A stretch of 64,000 nucleotides of DNA from Roseobacter sinensis. GTDB taxonomy: Bacteria; Pseudomonadota; Alphaproteobacteria; Rhodobacterales; Rhodobacteraceae. This document shows positions 8,598 through 16,777 of this stretch, piece by piece. Position 1 is the first letter of the stretch. Each line of letters opens with the position of its first letter. Under the pieces are notes generated by a model. That model was not told where the DNA came from. It worked only from the letters and a program-made list of their open reading frames with translations, and ran no database searches. Made by a program: the position numbers and the translations under genes. The stretch lies in assembly GCF_025755255.1 (NCBI RefSeq), contig NZ_JALIEB010000003.1, positions 186,001 to 250,000 of the forward strand, given 5' to 3'.

Positions 8598-9477
8598 GCG
8601 CTCGGGTCAGACGTTTCGCTTCGCTCCTTTTGAGCAGCCTGCGCGCAGCGGGATATGACAGCCGGCCGGCTGGGGTTCTCAATTCGGGAAAGAGCTCCTC
8701 CAAAGTGCTGCGCTGCGCATGATCCAATCCGCCCAGGCTCTGGTCAGCGGGCTGAAAGCTTTCGGTCCAGGCTCCGTCGGAGAGGATGACCTCGTGCTGC
8801 TCGAACATGATGTGAATGTAGGTGATCGCAGGCACAACCGACCGCTGGACCCCGGGCAGGCTCGCCAGATGCTTGGCAGCGACCAGGACCTCGCGCTCCT
8901 CAAAGCAGAGTTGCGTTTGGCTGTTTGACACCAGGACCCGGTGGTTGGGGCTGAGCAGCATGTCGCGCGCGGGCAGCCCGGCGCCCAGACATCCCTTCGG
9001 GATCATCACCGGCCCAAGGTGTGGCGCGCGCGAAAGCTCCTTCCCGGACAATCTCCGGCGGCCGATCCAGGAGATTGTCCGGAGTCCGTTGTCGCGGGTG
9101 ATCACACGGTCACCGGGCCGCAAGTCGTCGACCGCGCGCTGCCCGTGCGGCGTGGTGATCAGGGTGCCCGGCGTGAAGCAAATGGGCGTAGCTGCCTTCT
9201 GGACCGCCTCCACAATCTCAGCGGCAGGCTCTCGCTTGAACGATTCACTCTGGCCGAGGTGTCGGATGACATCGTCCGACCGGGCGGCAGGCATATCGCG
9301 GAGACCGCCACTTTGGTGTGTGGATCGTGGCTGGTCGTCCGCCAGCTGAGTGAGACCTCCCTCTGACAACGCAGTCTCGACGCCGGCGCAATCGTCCTGA
9401 GTGATGGCTTCAAGCTGCTCAGAACTCGAAAACGCACCGAGATATGCTGCATTCGGATCGGTGATGCTCTCCCCCAT
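8500..9477 (-). CDS. Hint (hedgehog/intein) domain protein
   Basis: The 325-residue product has a low-complexity N-terminus of about 95 residues. A Hint_2 domain then starts at C100 (CFTPGTLITTPHGQRAVDDL) and continues through LRPGDRVITRDNGLRTISWI and MLLSPNHRVLVS. The cysteine, the threonine/histidine block and the C-terminal His-rich block are those used for N-S acyl shift in this fold. Such proteins are common in roseobacters and often secreted, with unproven roles in autoprocessing. The last 30 or so residues, after PAARRLLKRSEAKRL, are Arg/Pro-rich, look unlike the family, and are translated from the antisense of the convergent MobA/MocA-like gene. The original stop codon was probably lost. 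Confidence 0.85.
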   Translation of the reverse strand: MGESITDPNAAYLGAFSSSEQLEAITQDDCAGVETALSEGGLTQLADDQPRSTHQSGGLRDMPAARSDDVIRHLGQSESFKREPAAEIVEAVQKAATPICFTPGTLITTPHGQRAVDDLRPGDRVITRDNGLRTISWIGRRRLSGKELSRAPHLGPVMIPKGCLGAGLPARDMLLSPNHRVLVSNSQTQLCFEEREVLVAAKHLASLPGVQRSVVPAITYIHIMFEQHEVILSDGAWTESFQPADQSLGGLDHAQRSTLEELFPELRTPAGRLSYPAARRLLKRSEAKRLTRALSGCSAPPAQPAMRPNLRVCRDHGGRAGPARG

Positions 9478-10060
9478 CGTCGTCCTCTATACCGCCAACC
9501 ACGCCAGACGCGCCTGGCCGGTTCAAAAATCGTACCGTCTCCCCTATCCGACCGCGTCGGCACCGCAGGTACTCAGCGGTGGGATCCTCTTCCGAAAGCG
9601 ACTGGCCACTCCCACAGCCTGCTCAGAAAAGGATGCGATCTGTTGTACTCAATGCGTCAAAGCCCACAAAGGGGAATTTGCCGGAAACGCTCGCAAATCA
9701 ACGCGGTAGCAGGGTGCAGCGTGCCGTGGTTGGCCGGACAGGCGACTGCACAAAGTAAGATTGTTTCGCCGCAGATGGCGCGAGATGTTATGCAAACTCG
9801 AATGAATTAAGGCAATTGCACCGGCAGCACGACTGCTGTCCCGACCGCACGGTCGAGTTTGCGTTTCCATACCGGCAACAGTGTAACCCGCTATGCGAGT
9901 GGAAGATTTTCGCCGGTCGCCGGTGGGTTTCCGCTGCAATTTCAACAAATTCGCGGAATCCTGCCAGGTGGCAGAGTGCCAGACCGTCCTGGCCCTGCCG
10001 CGATTCGAGCCCCGTCGCGCGCGGTATACGACCCGCACACCGGGCACGTTGGTGCTGAGG
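9478..10060. other. gene-free stretch between Hint gene and tRNA-Leu
   Basis: No reading frame here has a convincing ribosome binding site, family resemblance or codon pattern. It is AT-richer in places than the neighbours and borders the 3' end of tRNA-Leu, a common integration site. I see no repeat of the tRNA 3' end, integrase remnant or terminator. It should contain the promoter of the Hint gene at its left edge. Confidence 0.5.
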
Positions 10061-10146
10061 TGGTACCCAAGGCCGGACTCGAACCGGCACGGTATCACTA
10101 CCGGCGGATTTTGAATCCGCTGCGTCTACCATTCCGCCACTTGGGC
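10061..10146 (-). tRNA. tRNA-Leu (anticodon CAA)
   Basis: The 86-base gene folds as a class II tRNA. It has a 7-bp acceptor stem (GCCCAAG with CTTGGGT, first pair G-U), an anticodon stem-loop GCGGATTCAAAATCCGC giving CAA, a long variable arm, and GGTTCGAGTCC in the T arm. The discriminator is A and the CCA end is encoded (bases 10061-10063). Confidence 0.96.
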
Positions 10147-10155
10147 ACGAAACCG

Positions 10156-10184
10156 TGCTTACCCAACCTTGAACACGGCGTCTA
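10156..10184 (-). promoter_or_regulatory. promoter of tRNA-Leu
   Basis: Read on the minus strand, TAGACG (10184-10179) and TAAGCA (10161-10156) are separated by exactly 17 bases and lie just upstream of the tRNA 5' end. The -35 is imperfect, but the spacing and -10 match the other tRNA promoters in the window. Confidence 0.45.
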
Positions 10185-10330
10185 GCCCAAAGCTCCGCTC
10201 TGCAGAGACCGGCGCTTCCACCGCCGCAGCCGTGCCTGCCGCCCGCGCTGGCGCAGCCGTGTCCAATTTGTTAGGCGGTGCAAAGGAGCCTGTGGAATCA
10301 ATTGGGTGCAGGGCTCAAGGAGATACCCGC

Positions 10331-10945
10331 GTGACGGCCTACGCCATCAAAGACCTCGCCATTTCAGACCGCCTCGACCAACTGGCGGAAGGCGCGCCCG
10401 GCAGTGCGGTCTCGCTTGCCTGGATTCTGGGTCAGCTGCACGAACGGGCCTTTGGCCTGTTTCTTCTCGTGCTCGCGCTGCCCTGCTGCATCCCGTTTCT
10501 GTATGGGATTCCGCAGATTGTCGCCTTGCCGCTGATGTTCGTCTCGGCACAGATCCTGATGGGGCGAGAGACACCCTGGCTGCCCGAACGGCTGGCCACC
10601 CGAACCGTCGCGGTCGACGGGCTGCGGAACCTCGCGCGCCGCGCCGGCCCGTGGCTCCGCCAGATCGAGGCCTTCAGCCGCCCGCGTCAAACCCAATTGA
10701 CGCGCGCGCCCCTGGACCGCTTTGTGGGTCTTGCCCTGGTGCTTTTCAGCGCCTCCATTCTCGTCCCCATTCCGGGGACCAATACCGTCCCGGGCTTCGC
10801 GGTCGTCCTCGTCTCGATGGGTCTTTTGCAGCGCGATGGCTTGCTGGTAATCCTTGGAACCTTGCTCGGCACCGCCTGGATCGCATCCCTGATTTTTGCC
10901 GGGGCGACACTGGCCAGCCTGATCAAAGGATGGATGGGCTTTTGA
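10331..10945 (+). CDS. exopolysaccharide synthesis ExoD-like membrane protein
   Basis: The 204-residue protein resembles ExoD of rhizobia: a short N-terminal helix (LSWILGQLHERAFGLF-like in the family, here SLAWILGQLHERAFGLFLLV), then several hydrophobic segments and a Pro-rich turn, ASILVPIPGTNTVPGF. ExoD is linked to exopolysaccharide production and alkali tolerance; its mechanism is unknown. I use the GTG at 10331 because AAGGAG lies 8 bases before it and homology starts there; the upstream in-frame ATG at 10169 is too close to tRNA-Leu signals. It overlaps dsbB by 16 bases, so the two are co-translated. Confidence 0.82.
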   Translation: MTAYAIKDLAISDRLDQLAEGAPGSAVSLAWILGQLHERAFGLFLLVLALPCCIPFLYGIPQIVALPLMFVSAQILMGRETPWLPERLATRTVAVDGLRNLARRAGPWLRQIEAFSRPRQTQLTRAPLDRFVGLALVLFSASILVPIPGTNTVPGFAVVLVSMGLLQRDGLLVILGTLLGTAWIASLIFAGATLASLIKGWMGF

Positions 10946-11400
10946 CCCGCAGCCACCTGATCTCTTTGGCTGCGCTGGGATCGGCGGCGCTGCTCATTGG
11001 CGCTTTCGCGTTTCAGCATCTGGGTGGGCTCCCACCTTGCGCGCTCTGCATCTGGCAGCGGTATCCGCATGGGGTTGCCGTGCTGATCGGCCTCGTGGCG
11101 CTGCGGGTGCAGCACGGCGCTCTGGCTGCCGCGGGCGCGCTTGCCGCCTTTGCCACCGGCGCAGTCGGAGCCTTTCACGTCGGCGTTGAACAAGGCTGGT
11201 GGGAGGGACCGACCACCTGTTCGGCAGGCTCGATCCAGGGCCTGAGTGCTGACGACCTGCTGGACCAGATCATGGCTGCCCCGCTGGTGCGCTGTGACGA
11301 GATCGCCTGGCAGATGCTGGGCATCAGCATGGCGGGCTGGAACGCGCTTTTGTCCTTCGGGCTCATGGCCCTCTGGCTCGCGGCGCTGCGGCGCATCTAA
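10930..11400 (+). CDS. dsbB: disulfide bond formation protein DsbB
   Basis: The 156-residue, four-helix inner membrane protein carries both DsbB cysteine pairs: C37-A-L-C40 in the first periplasmic loop (PPCALCIWQRYPH) and C97 with C122 in the second loop. It passes electrons from a DsbA-type thiol oxidase to quinone. The ATG at 10930 overlaps the ExoD-like gene by 16 bases. A TTG at 10942 is an alternative start. Its 3' end meets the convergent Lrp gene with a 4-base overlap. A DsbA-like oxidoreductase is present 41 kb away (52197). Confidence 0.9.
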   Translation: MDGLLTRSHLISLAALGSAALLIGAFAFQHLGGLPPCALCIWQRYPHGVAVLIGLVALRVQHGALAAAGALAAFATGAVGAFHVGVEQGWWEGPTTCSAGSIQGLSADDLLDQIMAAPLVRCDEIAWQMLGISMAGWNALLSFGLMALWLAALRRI

Positions 11401-11822
11401 CTGTCCTTTCGGGTGCTCAGCAGGAGGCTCGTTTCACTTGCGGTCACCCCGTCCAGCCGGCGGATCTGGAACAGGATCTGGTCGAAGCGTTCGAGCGTGT
11501 CCGTGCCGATCTCGGCGATCACGTCCCACCGGCCATTGGTCGAGTGAACCCGGCGGACCTCGGGCATACCCGACAGCTGCCTCAGAATACGGTCGGTGCC
11601 GCGGCCCTCGATGGCGATCATCATCAATCCACGCACCGGGTCGCTGAGCACATCCTGCTTCAGCACCACCGTGAAGCCGAGGACATCGCCTCGCTCGCGC
11701 AGTTTCGCCAGCCGGGCGCGGACCGTGGCACGGGTGAGCCCCAGCTCAGCGGCCAGATCAGAGAGCGAGGCGCGCGCATCGTGCCGCAGCGCACCGATGA
11801 GTCGCCTGTCCATATCATCCAT
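11397..11822 (-). CDS. Lrp/AsnC family transcriptional regulator
   Basis: The 141-residue protein has an N-terminal AsnC-type HTH (LSDLAAELGLTRATVRARLA) and a C-terminal RAM/effector domain (residues 60-140, with VRRVHSTNGRWDVIAEIG). Such proteins bind an amino acid and switch promoters of catabolic genes. It is divergent from arginase, with 111 bases between the start codons, so arginase and ornithine cyclodeaminase are its likely targets and arginine or ornithine its likely effector. The effector is inferred from position only. Confidence 0.9.
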   Translation of the reverse strand: MDDMDRRLIGALRHDARASLSDLAAELGLTRATVRARLAKLRERGDVLGFTVVLKQDVLSDPVRGLMMIAIEGRGTDRILRQLSGMPEVRRVHSTNGRWDVIAEIGTDTLERFDQILFQIRRLDGVTASETSLLLSTRKDS

Positions 11823-11933
11823 ACTGAGTGTCCAATCTGTTCAGCTGGAGAACAATATGATCAAAATGATCGCTTGTCTATCGCACGAAACGATCACTAC
11901 CTTGGCGCGACCTGTTTCGAGATGGAGCCTCTG
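11823..11933. promoter_or_regulatory. divergent promoter region, Lrp regulator / arginase
   Basis: This AT-rich spacer contains repeated GATC-centred words: ATGATCAAAATGATC near 11855 and CGATCACT near 11890. It must hold both promoters and is the natural site for the Lrp-type regulator. I cannot assign a precise operator. Confidence 0.4.
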
Positions 11934-12854
11934 ATGACACCACAGACCTGCATTCTGTATGGCGCGCCGATGGACAGCGGCAAGCGCCGCCGCGGCTGCC
12001 TGATGGGTCCGGATGCCTACCGCACCGCGGGGCTGGCCGAGGCGTTGCAGGGCCTGGGCCATCGGGTCGAAGACCGTGGCAATGTTGGGCCCGCCGCCTT
12101 CACGCCCGCGCCTCATGCGCGCCTGCACGCGTTGGAAGAGACCATCGCCTGGACCACGGCGCTTGCCGATGCCGCGGAACGCGGGTTGCAAGAGGGTGTG
12201 CCGATCTTCATGGGGGGCGATCACGCGCTGGCTCTGGGCACCGTGCTCGGCGCGATGCGCCATGCGGACGCCGAGGGGCGCCCGCTCTTCGTGCTCTGGC
12301 TCGACGCGCATAGCGACTTCCACACCCCTGCCACAACCGACACCGGCAACCTTCATGGCACGCCCCTGGGCTATGTCACGGGCCGCCCCGACTTCGACGG
12401 CTTCCCGGCGATCGGTACACCCCTGCCGCAGGAGAACATCGCCATCATCGGCCTGCGCTCGGTCGACAGCGCCGAACGTGCCGCGCTGCAGGAGACGACG
12501 ATCCAGCGTGTTGATATGCGCGAGATCGACGAGACCGGAATCGCCAGGCCGCTGGCCCGCTTTCTTGACCGGGTGACGGCAGCCAACGGGATGCTGCACG
12601 TGTCCCTCGACGTCGATTTCCTCGACCCGAGCGTGGCCCCTGCCGTGGGCACCACCGTACCCGGCGGCGCCACCATCCGCGAGGCGCATCTGGTCATGGA
12701 GATGCTGCATGACAGCGGCCTGATGACCTCGCTCGATCTGGTCGAACTCAACCCCTTCCTGGACGAGCGCGGGCGCACGGCCCAGGTGATGGTCGATCTG
12801 GCCGCCTCTGCCCTGGGGCGCCGGGTCTTCGACCGCCCCACCCGCGCCTATTGA
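11934..12854 (+). CDS. rocF: arginase
   Basis: The 306-residue protein has all manganese-binding blocks of the ureohydrolase family: GGDHALALG, DAHSDFHTP and SLDVDFLDPSVAP. The spacing and the GNLHGTPLGYV loop match arginase rather than agmatinase. It hydrolyses arginine to ornithine and urea in the cytoplasm. GGAG (11924-11927) is 6 bases before the ATG at 11934; an in-frame ATG at 11922 would overlap that site. Ornithine cyclodeaminase follows 30 bases later, so the pair forms an arginine-to-proline route. Confidence 0.94.
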   Translation: MTPQTCILYGAPMDSGKRRRGCLMGPDAYRTAGLAEALQGLGHRVEDRGNVGPAAFTPAPHARLHALEETIAWTTALADAAERGLQEGVPIFMGGDHALALGTVLGAMRHADAEGRPLFVLWLDAHSDFHTPATTDTGNLHGTPLGYVTGRPDFDGFPAIGTPLPQENIAIIGLRSVDSAERAALQETTIQRVDMREIDETGIARPLARFLDRVTAANGMLHVSLDVDFLDPSVAPAVGTTVPGGATIREAHLVMEMLHDSGLMTSLDLVELNPFLDERGRTAQVMVDLAASALGRRVFDRPTRAY

Positions 12855-12884
12855 TCCGGCGCGACGCAACAAAAGGACATCTGC

Positions 12885-13940
12885 ATGACCCAAACTGCCC
12901 CGTCCGAAAAGGCGCTCGTGCCTTTCGTCTCGGTCGACAACATGATGCGGCTGATCCACCGCATCGGCATCGAGGAGATGCTGCGCGGCCTTGCCGAGTA
13001 CATCGAAGCGGATTTCAAGCGCTGGCATCTCTTTGACAAGACGCCGCGCGTCGCCAGCCACTCTGCTGAAGGGGTGATCGAGCTCATGCCCACCTCCGAC
13101 GGCGAGGTCTATGGCTTCAAATACGTCAACGGGCACCCGAAGAACACGGCGGACGGGCTGCAGACCGTCACCGCCTTCGGTCTGCTCGCGGATGTGGCCT
13201 CGGGGTATCCGGTGTTGCTGAGCGAGATGACCATGCTGACCGCCATGCGCACCGCCGCCACATCGGCGGTGGTCGCCCGCCTGCTGGCGCCTCGGGCCAG
13301 CACCGTCATGGCGATGATCGGCAATGGCGCCCAGTCGGAGTTTCAGACCCTGGCGATGAAGGCGATCTGCGGGCTGGAGGAGGTTCGGCTCTTCGACATC
13401 GACGCCGAGGCCACCCGGAAGTGCGCAGCCAATCTCGCTGGCCTGGGCGTGACCGTGACGGAGTGCAGCAGCGCCGAAGAGGCCATACTGGGCGCGCAGA
13501 TCATCACCACCTGCACCGCCGACAAGCAATATGCGACAATCCTGACCGACAACATGATCGGATCGGGCGTGCATATCAACGCCATCGGCGGCGACTGCCC
13601 CGGCAAGACCGAGCTTGCGCCCGCCATTCTGCATCGCGCCGAGATTTTTGTGGAATACCCCGAGCAGACCCGGATCGAAGGCGAAATCCAGCAGCTGGCC
13701 GATGATCATCCGGTGACGGAGATCTGGCAGGTGCTGACGGGCAAGGCTGAGGGCCGGCGCGCGGAGGAACAGATCACGCTCTTCGACTCCGTCGGGTTTG
13801 CCATCGAGGATTTTTCGGCCCTGCGCTACGTGCGTGACCAATTGGACCGCACCGGACTTTACGATGCACTCGATATGCTGGCCGACCCGGACGACCCGCG
13901 CGACCTCTTCGGCATGCTGCAGCGCTCACGGCCGAGCTAA
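12885..13940 (+). CDS. ornithine cyclodeaminase
   Basis: The 351-residue protein belongs to the ornithine cyclodeaminase/mu-crystallin family. It shows a substrate region with KYVNGHPKN, a Rossmann segment VMAMIGNGAQSEFQTLA, and the long form typical of Rhizobium/Agrobacterium Ocd. It converts ornithine directly to proline and ammonia using catalytic NAD+. It lies 30 bases after arginase and is very likely co-transcribed under the divergent Lrp-type regulator. The family also includes alanine dehydrogenase, but the arginase neighbour supports ornithine as substrate. Confidence 0.92.
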   Translation: MTQTAPSEKALVPFVSVDNMMRLIHRIGIEEMLRGLAEYIEADFKRWHLFDKTPRVASHSAEGVIELMPTSDGEVYGFKYVNGHPKNTADGLQTVTAFGLLADVASGYPVLLSEMTMLTAMRTAATSAVVARLLAPRASTVMAMIGNGAQSEFQTLAMKAICGLEEVRLFDIDAEATRKCAANLAGLGVTVTECSSAEEAILGAQIITTCTADKQYATILTDNMIGSGVHINAIGGDCPGKTELAPAILHRAEIFVEYPEQTRIEGEIQQLADDHPVTEIWQVLTGKAEGRRAEEQITLFDSVGFAIEDFSALRYVRDQLDRTGLYDALDMLADPDDPRDLFGMLQRSRPS

Positions 13941-13943
13941 ACC

Positions 13944-13963
13944 GTTTTGGGCGTGCCCAAAAC
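13944..13963. other. intergenic hairpin after ornithine cyclodeaminase
   Basis: A perfect 9-bp inverted repeat (GTTTTGGGC, loop GT, GCCCAAAAC) starts four bases past the stop codon. It lacks a T-tract, so it may be a 3' stabilising hairpin or a small extragenic palindrome. It is followed at once by a second hairpin. Confidence 0.6.
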
Positions 13964-13976
13964 CGAATGATGGCAT

Positions 13977-13993
13977 GCGCGCCGCAGGCGCGC
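13977..13993. other. second intergenic hairpin
   Basis: A perfect 7-bp G/C stem (GCGCGCC, loop GCA, GGCGCGC) lies between two convergent genes. The two hairpins fill almost the whole 70-base gap. Confidence 0.5.
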
Positions 13994-14010
13994 TCCGCCG
14001 GATCAGGAGA

Positions 14011-15159
14011 TCATCGCGCGGTCACGTCGTGGCCGTAGACCCAGTCGAACTGCCGCATCATCAGCCCCGGGGCGATCCGGCTGCCGAGCGACAGACCGAG
14101 ATGGGCCAGCTGTCGCACCGGGCCATGGCGCAGATGATACTTCCAGGCGTTGGTGCTGGCCGCGTCGATCACCTTGACCGCCCGGGTCCGCCGCACCGAC
14201 TGATACTGTTCTGCCGCAGTGCCGGCCGCGAGACAGGCGGCGAGCACCCAGGCATCCTCCAACGCAAGGTTTGCGCCCTGCGCAAGGAACGGCAGCGTCG
14301 GATGCGCCGCATCGCCCAGCAGCGCCACATTGCCATGCATCCAGCGCTCCGCCACCGGGTGACGGAAAAGCCCCCAGCGGCTGACCTGCTGCACCTTCGC
14401 CAGAAGGTCGGCGACCGGCCCGCCAAAATCCGCAAAGACGTCGCGCAGGACATCCGGATCGTCCTCGTGATGCCAGCCTTCATCCGCCCAGGCCTCCCGC
14501 TCCTCTACAGCGACGAGGTTCATCATGCTGCCGCCCCGCAACGGATAGCTGACCACGTGGCGCCCGGGCCCCATCGAAACCCGCACCTCCGGTGCCGGAT
14601 CACGCGCAGGCACCGTCGCGCGCCAGGCCACCTGGCCGGTGAATGCGGCCCGCGAGCCCGGAGAGACCGCCGGGCGCCCGACCGAGTGGATCCCGTCGGC
14701 GCAGATGATCACCTCGGCGTCCGCATCTTCTCCGCTCGCACGCGTGAGCCGGGGTGTCGCGCCAGGCGCAATCGCCGTCACCGCCTGTCCCAGCTGCAAC
14801 GCCACACCTGCGTCCCGCGCCGCCTGTGCGAGCACACTGACCAGATCGTGGCGGTGCACGAAGAGATAGGTCTGATCGCGCAGCCGGCGCAAATCCAGGC
14901 GCGCCACCTCTCGGCCGGCCTTGTAGTCGGCCAGGACAACGGCCTCCGCCGCCACGGCGCCGCGATCCAGAAGCGCTGTCTCCAGCCCCAGCGCCCGCAG
15001 CACGGCCAGCCCGTTGGGGCTGACTTGCAGGCCCGCGCCGACCTCCCGGATCTCGGGCGCCCGCTCGTAGAGGGTGACTGCAACACCCCGGCGCGCCAGT
15101 GCCGTAGCGCAGGCCAGGCCACCGATGCCCCCGCCGACGACAATCGCTGTCCCGATCAC
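14011..15159 (-). CDS. FAD-dependent monooxygenase (salicylate/3-hydroxybenzoate hydroxylase-like)
   Basis: The 382-residue flavoprotein has the class A hydroxylase motifs: GxGxxG near the N-terminus (IVVGGGIGGLACATAL), a DG-like block (VIICADGIHS), and GDAAHPTLPFLAQGANLALE, the second FAD-binding motif. Such enzymes hydroxylate aromatic acids using NAD(P)H and oxygen. No aromatic pathway genes flank it, so the substrate is unknown. The ATG has GAGGG about 9 bases upstream. It is the last gene before the dksA terminator and reads away from it. Confidence 0.87.
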   Translation of the reverse strand: MIGTAIVVGGGIGGLACATALARRGVAVTLYERAPEIREVGAGLQVSPNGLAVLRALGLETALLDRGAVAAEAVVLADYKAGREVARLDLRRLRDQTYLFVHRHDLVSVLAQAARDAGVALQLGQAVTAIAPGATPRLTRASGEDADAEVIICADGIHSVGRPAVSPGSRAAFTGQVAWRATVPARDPAPEVRVSMGPGRHVVSYPLRGGSMMNLVAVEEREAWADEGWHHEDDPDVLRDVFADFGGPVADLLAKVQQVSRWGLFRHPVAERWMHGNVALLGDAAHPTLPFLAQGANLALEDAWVLAACLAAGTAAEQYQSVRRTRAVKVIDAASTNAWKYHLRHGPVRQLAHLGLSLGSRIAPGLMMRQFDWVYGHDVTAR

Positions 15160-15176
15160 GACGGGCCCTCAAAACA

Positions 15177-15206
15177 AAAACGCCGAAGCCCTCGCTTCGG
15201 CGTTTT
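15177..15206 (-). terminator. rho-independent terminator of dksA
   Basis: A perfect 12-bp stem (AAAACGCCGAAG / CTTCGGCGTTTT, loop of 6) is followed on the minus strand by TTTTTGTTTT. The stem is symmetric but the long T-run is on the minus strand, so it serves dksA and shields the monooxygenase gene. Confidence 0.9.
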
Positions 15207-15249
15207 CGCGGTCGATGGTATGTCTTCGGTCAAGGCGATCCTGATGAGG

Positions 15250-15672
15250 TCAGTCGTCCCGATGGACCTTCTCGCGGCGCTCGTGCCGCTCCTGCGCCTC
15301 GAGGCTCATGGTTGCGATCGGACGCGCATCGAGCCGCTTGAGCGAAATCGGCTCGCCGGTCACCGAGCAATACCCGAATTCGCCCTCGTCGATGCGGCGC
15401 AGGGCCCCGTCGATCTTGCTCACCAGCTTGCGCTGGCGGTCGCGGGTGCGCAGCTCCAGCGCGCGGTCGGTCTCTTCCGAGGCGCGGTCGGCCACGTCGG
15501 GAATATTGCGCGTGCCATCCTGCAGACCTTCGATGGTGTCGCGGCTGCCAGCCAGAAGCTCGGCGCGCCAGTTCAGCAGCTTGCGGCGGAAATACTCAAC
15601 CTGCCGTTCGTTCATGAACGGCTCGTCTTCTGCCGGACGGTAATCATCCGGCAGAAACAGTTCCTGTTTCAT
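15250..15672 (-). CDS. dksA: RNA polymerase-binding transcription factor DksA
   Basis: The 140-residue protein has the DksA layout: an N-terminal helix, a coiled coil carrying the tip motif D59-V-A-D62-R-A64 (equivalent to E. coli D71/D74/A76), and the C-terminal globular domain. It binds in the RNA polymerase secondary channel and works with ppGpp on rRNA and amino acid promoters. Only one of the four zinc-finger cysteines remains (C102, in GYCSVTGEP), so a classical zinc site cannot form. I chose the ATG at 15672 (MKQELFLPDD); an in-frame start 11 codons upstream is possible. A strong terminator follows. Confidence 0.92.
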   Translation of the reverse strand: MKQELFLPDDYRPAEDEPFMNERQVEYFRRKLLNWRAELLAGSRDTIEGLQDGTRNIPDVADRASEETDRALELRTRDRQRKLVSKIDGALRRIDEGEFGYCSVTGEPISLKRLDARPIATMSLEAQERHERREKVHRDD

Positions 15673-15840
15673 CGGCTTCCCCTCAACATGGCTAACATCT
15701 GTCATTCGCTACTTGTCCCTAGGCCAAGTGCCCCCGTGGGGCACGATCTACCGCACGTCATTTCGATTGTCACTACACAATACGGCAGAAATACCGCTAA
15801 AAGCATCACAACTCGGAGCGTCACAAGGGGTTGACACGAC

Positions 15841-16680
15841 ATGAAATTCCAAGGCACCGCCGATTACATCGCAACAGACGATCTGACGATCGCAGTGAAT
15901 GCAGCGGTGACGCTGGAGCGACCGCTTCTCGTGAAAGGCGAACCCGGCACCGGCAAGACCGAACTGGCGCGCCAGGTCAGCGCCGCACTTGATCTGCCCA
16001 TGATTGAGTGGAACATCAAATCCACAACCCGCGCGCAGCAGGGCTTGTACGAATATGACGCCGTCAGCCGCCTGCGCGACAGCCAGCTGGGCGACGCGCG
16101 CGTGCATGACGTGGCCAACTACATCCGCAAGGGCAAGCTCTGGGAGGCGTTCGAGGCGGATCAGAAAGTGGTGCTGCTGATCGACGAGATCGACAAGGCG
16201 GATATCGAGTTCCCGAACGATCTTCTGCAGGAGCTCGATAAGATGGAGTTCTTCGTCTACGAGACCGGCGAGACGATCCGGGCGCGGCACCGGCCCATCG
16301 TGATCATCACGTCGAACAACGAAAAGGAACTGCCCGATGCGTTCCTGCGCCGCTGCTTCTTTCACTACATCCGTTTTCCCGATATGGAGACGCTGCGCGC
16401 GATTGTCGAGGTCCACTTCCCCGGCATCAAGGATAGCTTGCTGACCACGGCGCTCACCCAGTTCTATGAGGTTCGCGACCAGGCCGGGCTGAAGAAAAAA
16501 CCCTCCACCTCCGAGGTGCTCGACTGGTTGAAGCTGCTTCTGGCCGAAGATCTGAGCGCCGAAGACCTCAAGACCTCGGGTGCCAACGCCCTTCCGAAGC
16601 TGCACGGCGCGCTGCTGAAGAACGAGCAGGATGTGCATCTCTTCGAGCGCCTGGCCTTTCTGGCACGCAGCGGACGCTGA
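15841..16680 (+). CDS. MoxR-family AAA+ ATPase
   Basis: The 279-residue protein has Walker A GEPGTGKT (residues 33-40), Walker B VVLLIDEIDKAD, a sensor-1 region IITSNNEKELPDAF, and an arginine-finger block FLRRCFFHYI. MoxR ATPases act as chaperones, usually with a VWA-domain partner that inserts cofactors or assembles complexes (for example CoxD with CoxE). The likely partner, a CoxE-like VWA protein, lies 2.1 kb downstream on the same strand, separated by three other genes. It is divergent from dksA. Confidence 0.92.
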   Translation: MKFQGTADYIATDDLTIAVNAAVTLERPLLVKGEPGTGKTELARQVSAALDLPMIEWNIKSTTRAQQGLYEYDAVSRLRDSQLGDARVHDVANYIRKGKLWEAFEADQKVVLLIDEIDKADIEFPNDLLQELDKMEFFVYETGETIRARHRPIVIITSNNEKELPDAFLRRCFFHYIRFPDMETLRAIVEVHFPGIKDSLLTTALTQFYEVRDQAGLKKKPSTSEVLDWLKLLLAEDLSAEDLKTSGANALPKLHGALLKNEQDVHLFERLAFLARSGR

Positions 16681-16777
16681 GGCCCCGGGTTTGACAGCGC
16701 CTGTCCTTCGCGGCACAGTGCGTCTGTGATGATCTGCGGCACCAAGATCGCGGACAAGAGCTTAGGCAGGCAAGACA

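Noticed and set aside
9478-10146. Integrated element at tRNA-Leu
   Set aside because: No integrase, no direct repeat of the tRNA end and no foreign genes are seen.
11841-13841. 666-residue minus-strand frame across arginase and ornithine cyclodeaminase
   Set aside because: It covers two clear genes and their spacer on the other strand and has no domain or start signal.
13798-15834. 678-residue plus-strand frame over the monooxygenase and dksA
   Set aside because: It crosses a strong terminator and two real minus-strand genes; composition is that of an antisense shadow.
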